Source: PHAA01 sp964584415 (GTDB lineage: Bacteria; Bacillota; Syntrophomonadia; Syntrophomonadales; Syntrophomonadaceae). Taken from it: 5,167 bases of DNA. Under the pieces are notes generated by a model. That model ran no database searches, was not told the origin of the DNA, and saw nothing but the letters and a program-made list of their open reading frames with translations. The stretch spans positions 1 to 5,167 of the forward strand of contig CAZOZX010000133.1 in assembly GCA_964584415.1 (NCBI GenBank), in the 5' to 3' direction. The first letter of the stretch is position 1, and the number at the start of each line of letters is the position of its first letter. Of the stretch, positions 4,665-5,167 are shown piece by piece. Both the position numbers and the translations under genes were made by a program.

Positions 4665-5167
4665 TTGGCCGGTATTTCAATTATCGATGACATTAAGAGC
4701 CAACTGGATATAAAGGATTCGTTCGGGATATGCTTTCCCGGCCAGGCGCTTACCCATCATGGACGCTACTGGTGGACCTGCTGTCCAGTCCATTCTGAAA
4801 AGCACCCTTCTTTTTGCCTGGATACTTCCAAACAGAGATTTACTTGCTACGGATGCCATGTACATGGTGATGTTATAGATTTATACGCACTTCGACACGG
4901 CTTATCCAATCGCGAAGCAATCGTTCAGCTGGCGGAACGGATGGGGATAAAAGGCCGGGAGCGCAGAAAGCCTACGCCCGCCGATTTAGCAGAAGAGCGT
5001 TGGCAAGCCCGGAAAAAAGCCATCGATCATGAGCTTGAACGGATGGTGCAAGAGGCGCGGCTGGAATGTTGGGAGATCGAAGGTTGGCTGTATACAGTTA
5101 TTAAACACATAAGAACTGAAAAGGACCTGGAGCGGCCCGGGCCAATTTGGGCTTTGGCCAACTTGTC
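4665..5167 (+). CDS. CHC2 zinc-finger (DnaG N-terminal type) protein, 3' end outside the window
   Basis: 167 codons are visible and the frame is open to the right edge. Residues about 5-85 form a CHC2 zinc finger as found at the N-terminus of DnaG primases and of phage or plasmid primase-like proteins: DDIKSQLDIKD (8-18), then Cys40-Pro-x-His43 followed by KHPSF, then FTCYGC (Cys61, Cys64) and GDVIDLYAL. All four zinc ligands are present. This finger contacts template DNA in primases. Residues from about 86 on are charged and probably helical (Arg/Lys/Glu rich, 88-150), with no basic RNA polymerase or TOPRIM core visible yet, so the domain order differs from housekeeping DnaG, or the core lies beyond the edge. 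The TTG at 4665 is favoured by the ribosome site at 4648-4658; the alternative is the ATG at 4620. It may belong to a mobile element or to an uncharacterised pair with the divergent zinc-finger gene. A full replicative primase is less likely, but cannot be excluded. Confidence 0.8.
   Translation, partial: MAGISIIDDIKSQLDIKDSFGICFPGQALTHHGRYWWTCCPVHSEKHPSFCLDTSKQRFTCYGCHVHGDVIDLYALRHGLSNREAIVQLAERMGIKGRERRKPTPADLAEERWQARKKAIDHELERMVQEARLECWEIEGWLYTVIKHIRTEKDLERPGPIWALANL

Noticed and set aside
4677..4865. Minus-strand open frame opposite the CHC2 gene
   Set aside because: It covers the intact zinc-ligand region of the CHC2 protein on the other strand, and has no recognisable protein features.
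1..5167. CRISPR array, insertion sequence or attachment site
   Set aside because: No regularly spaced repeats, no transposase or integrase motif, and no duplication of the tRNA end is visible. The tRNA 3' end, the usual integration site, is outside the window.

Overview
The window looks like a chromosomal segment from a low-to-mid GC Gram-positive bacterium, most likely an anaerobic member of the Firmicutes (Clostridia, Peptococcaceae or Syntrophomonadaceae type). The reasons are strong AGGAGG-like ribosome binding sites, apparent use of GTG and TTG starts, near-consensus sigma-A promoters with 17-base spacers, a secreted CAP-domain protein of the YkwD type, and a Firmicutes-like 5'-deoxyadenosine/MTA deaminase. 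This placement is an inference from style, not a species call.

Layout. (1) At the left edge is the 5' part of a tRNA-Leu(UAG) on the minus strand with a near-perfect promoter. (2) Diverging from it is a TrzA/MtaD-type amidohydrolase (193-1524), probably salvaging 5'-deoxyadenosine, methylthioadenosine or S-adenosylhomocysteine. (3) A secreted or membrane-anchored CAP-domain protein follows (1637-2326). (4) A bidirectional rho-independent terminator lies between this gene and a convergent one. (5) The convergent minus-strand gene (2409-3389) is a CydB-family membrane protein with no CydA next to it in the window. (6) Upstream of it on the same strand is an unrecognised protein with a C-terminal four-cysteine zinc finger (3494 to about 4480). 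(7) A short divergent region carries two promoters, one per strand, whose -10 boxes overlap almost completely. (8) To the right a CHC2 zinc-finger (DnaG N-terminal type) protein starts and runs off the window.

How they work together. The left half is ordinary housekeeping: tRNA, nucleoside salvage and a cell-surface protein. The right half is the more unusual part. It holds an orphan CydB-like protein lacking the usual CydB Asp58 equivalent, an uncharacterised zinc-finger protein, and a divergently transcribed primase-type zinc-finger protein that may share control with it. No transposase, integrase, CRISPR array, or rRNA is visible. The case for a novel system rests on the zinc-finger/CHC2 divergent pair and on the orphan CydB-like protein; neither can be proved from this window.
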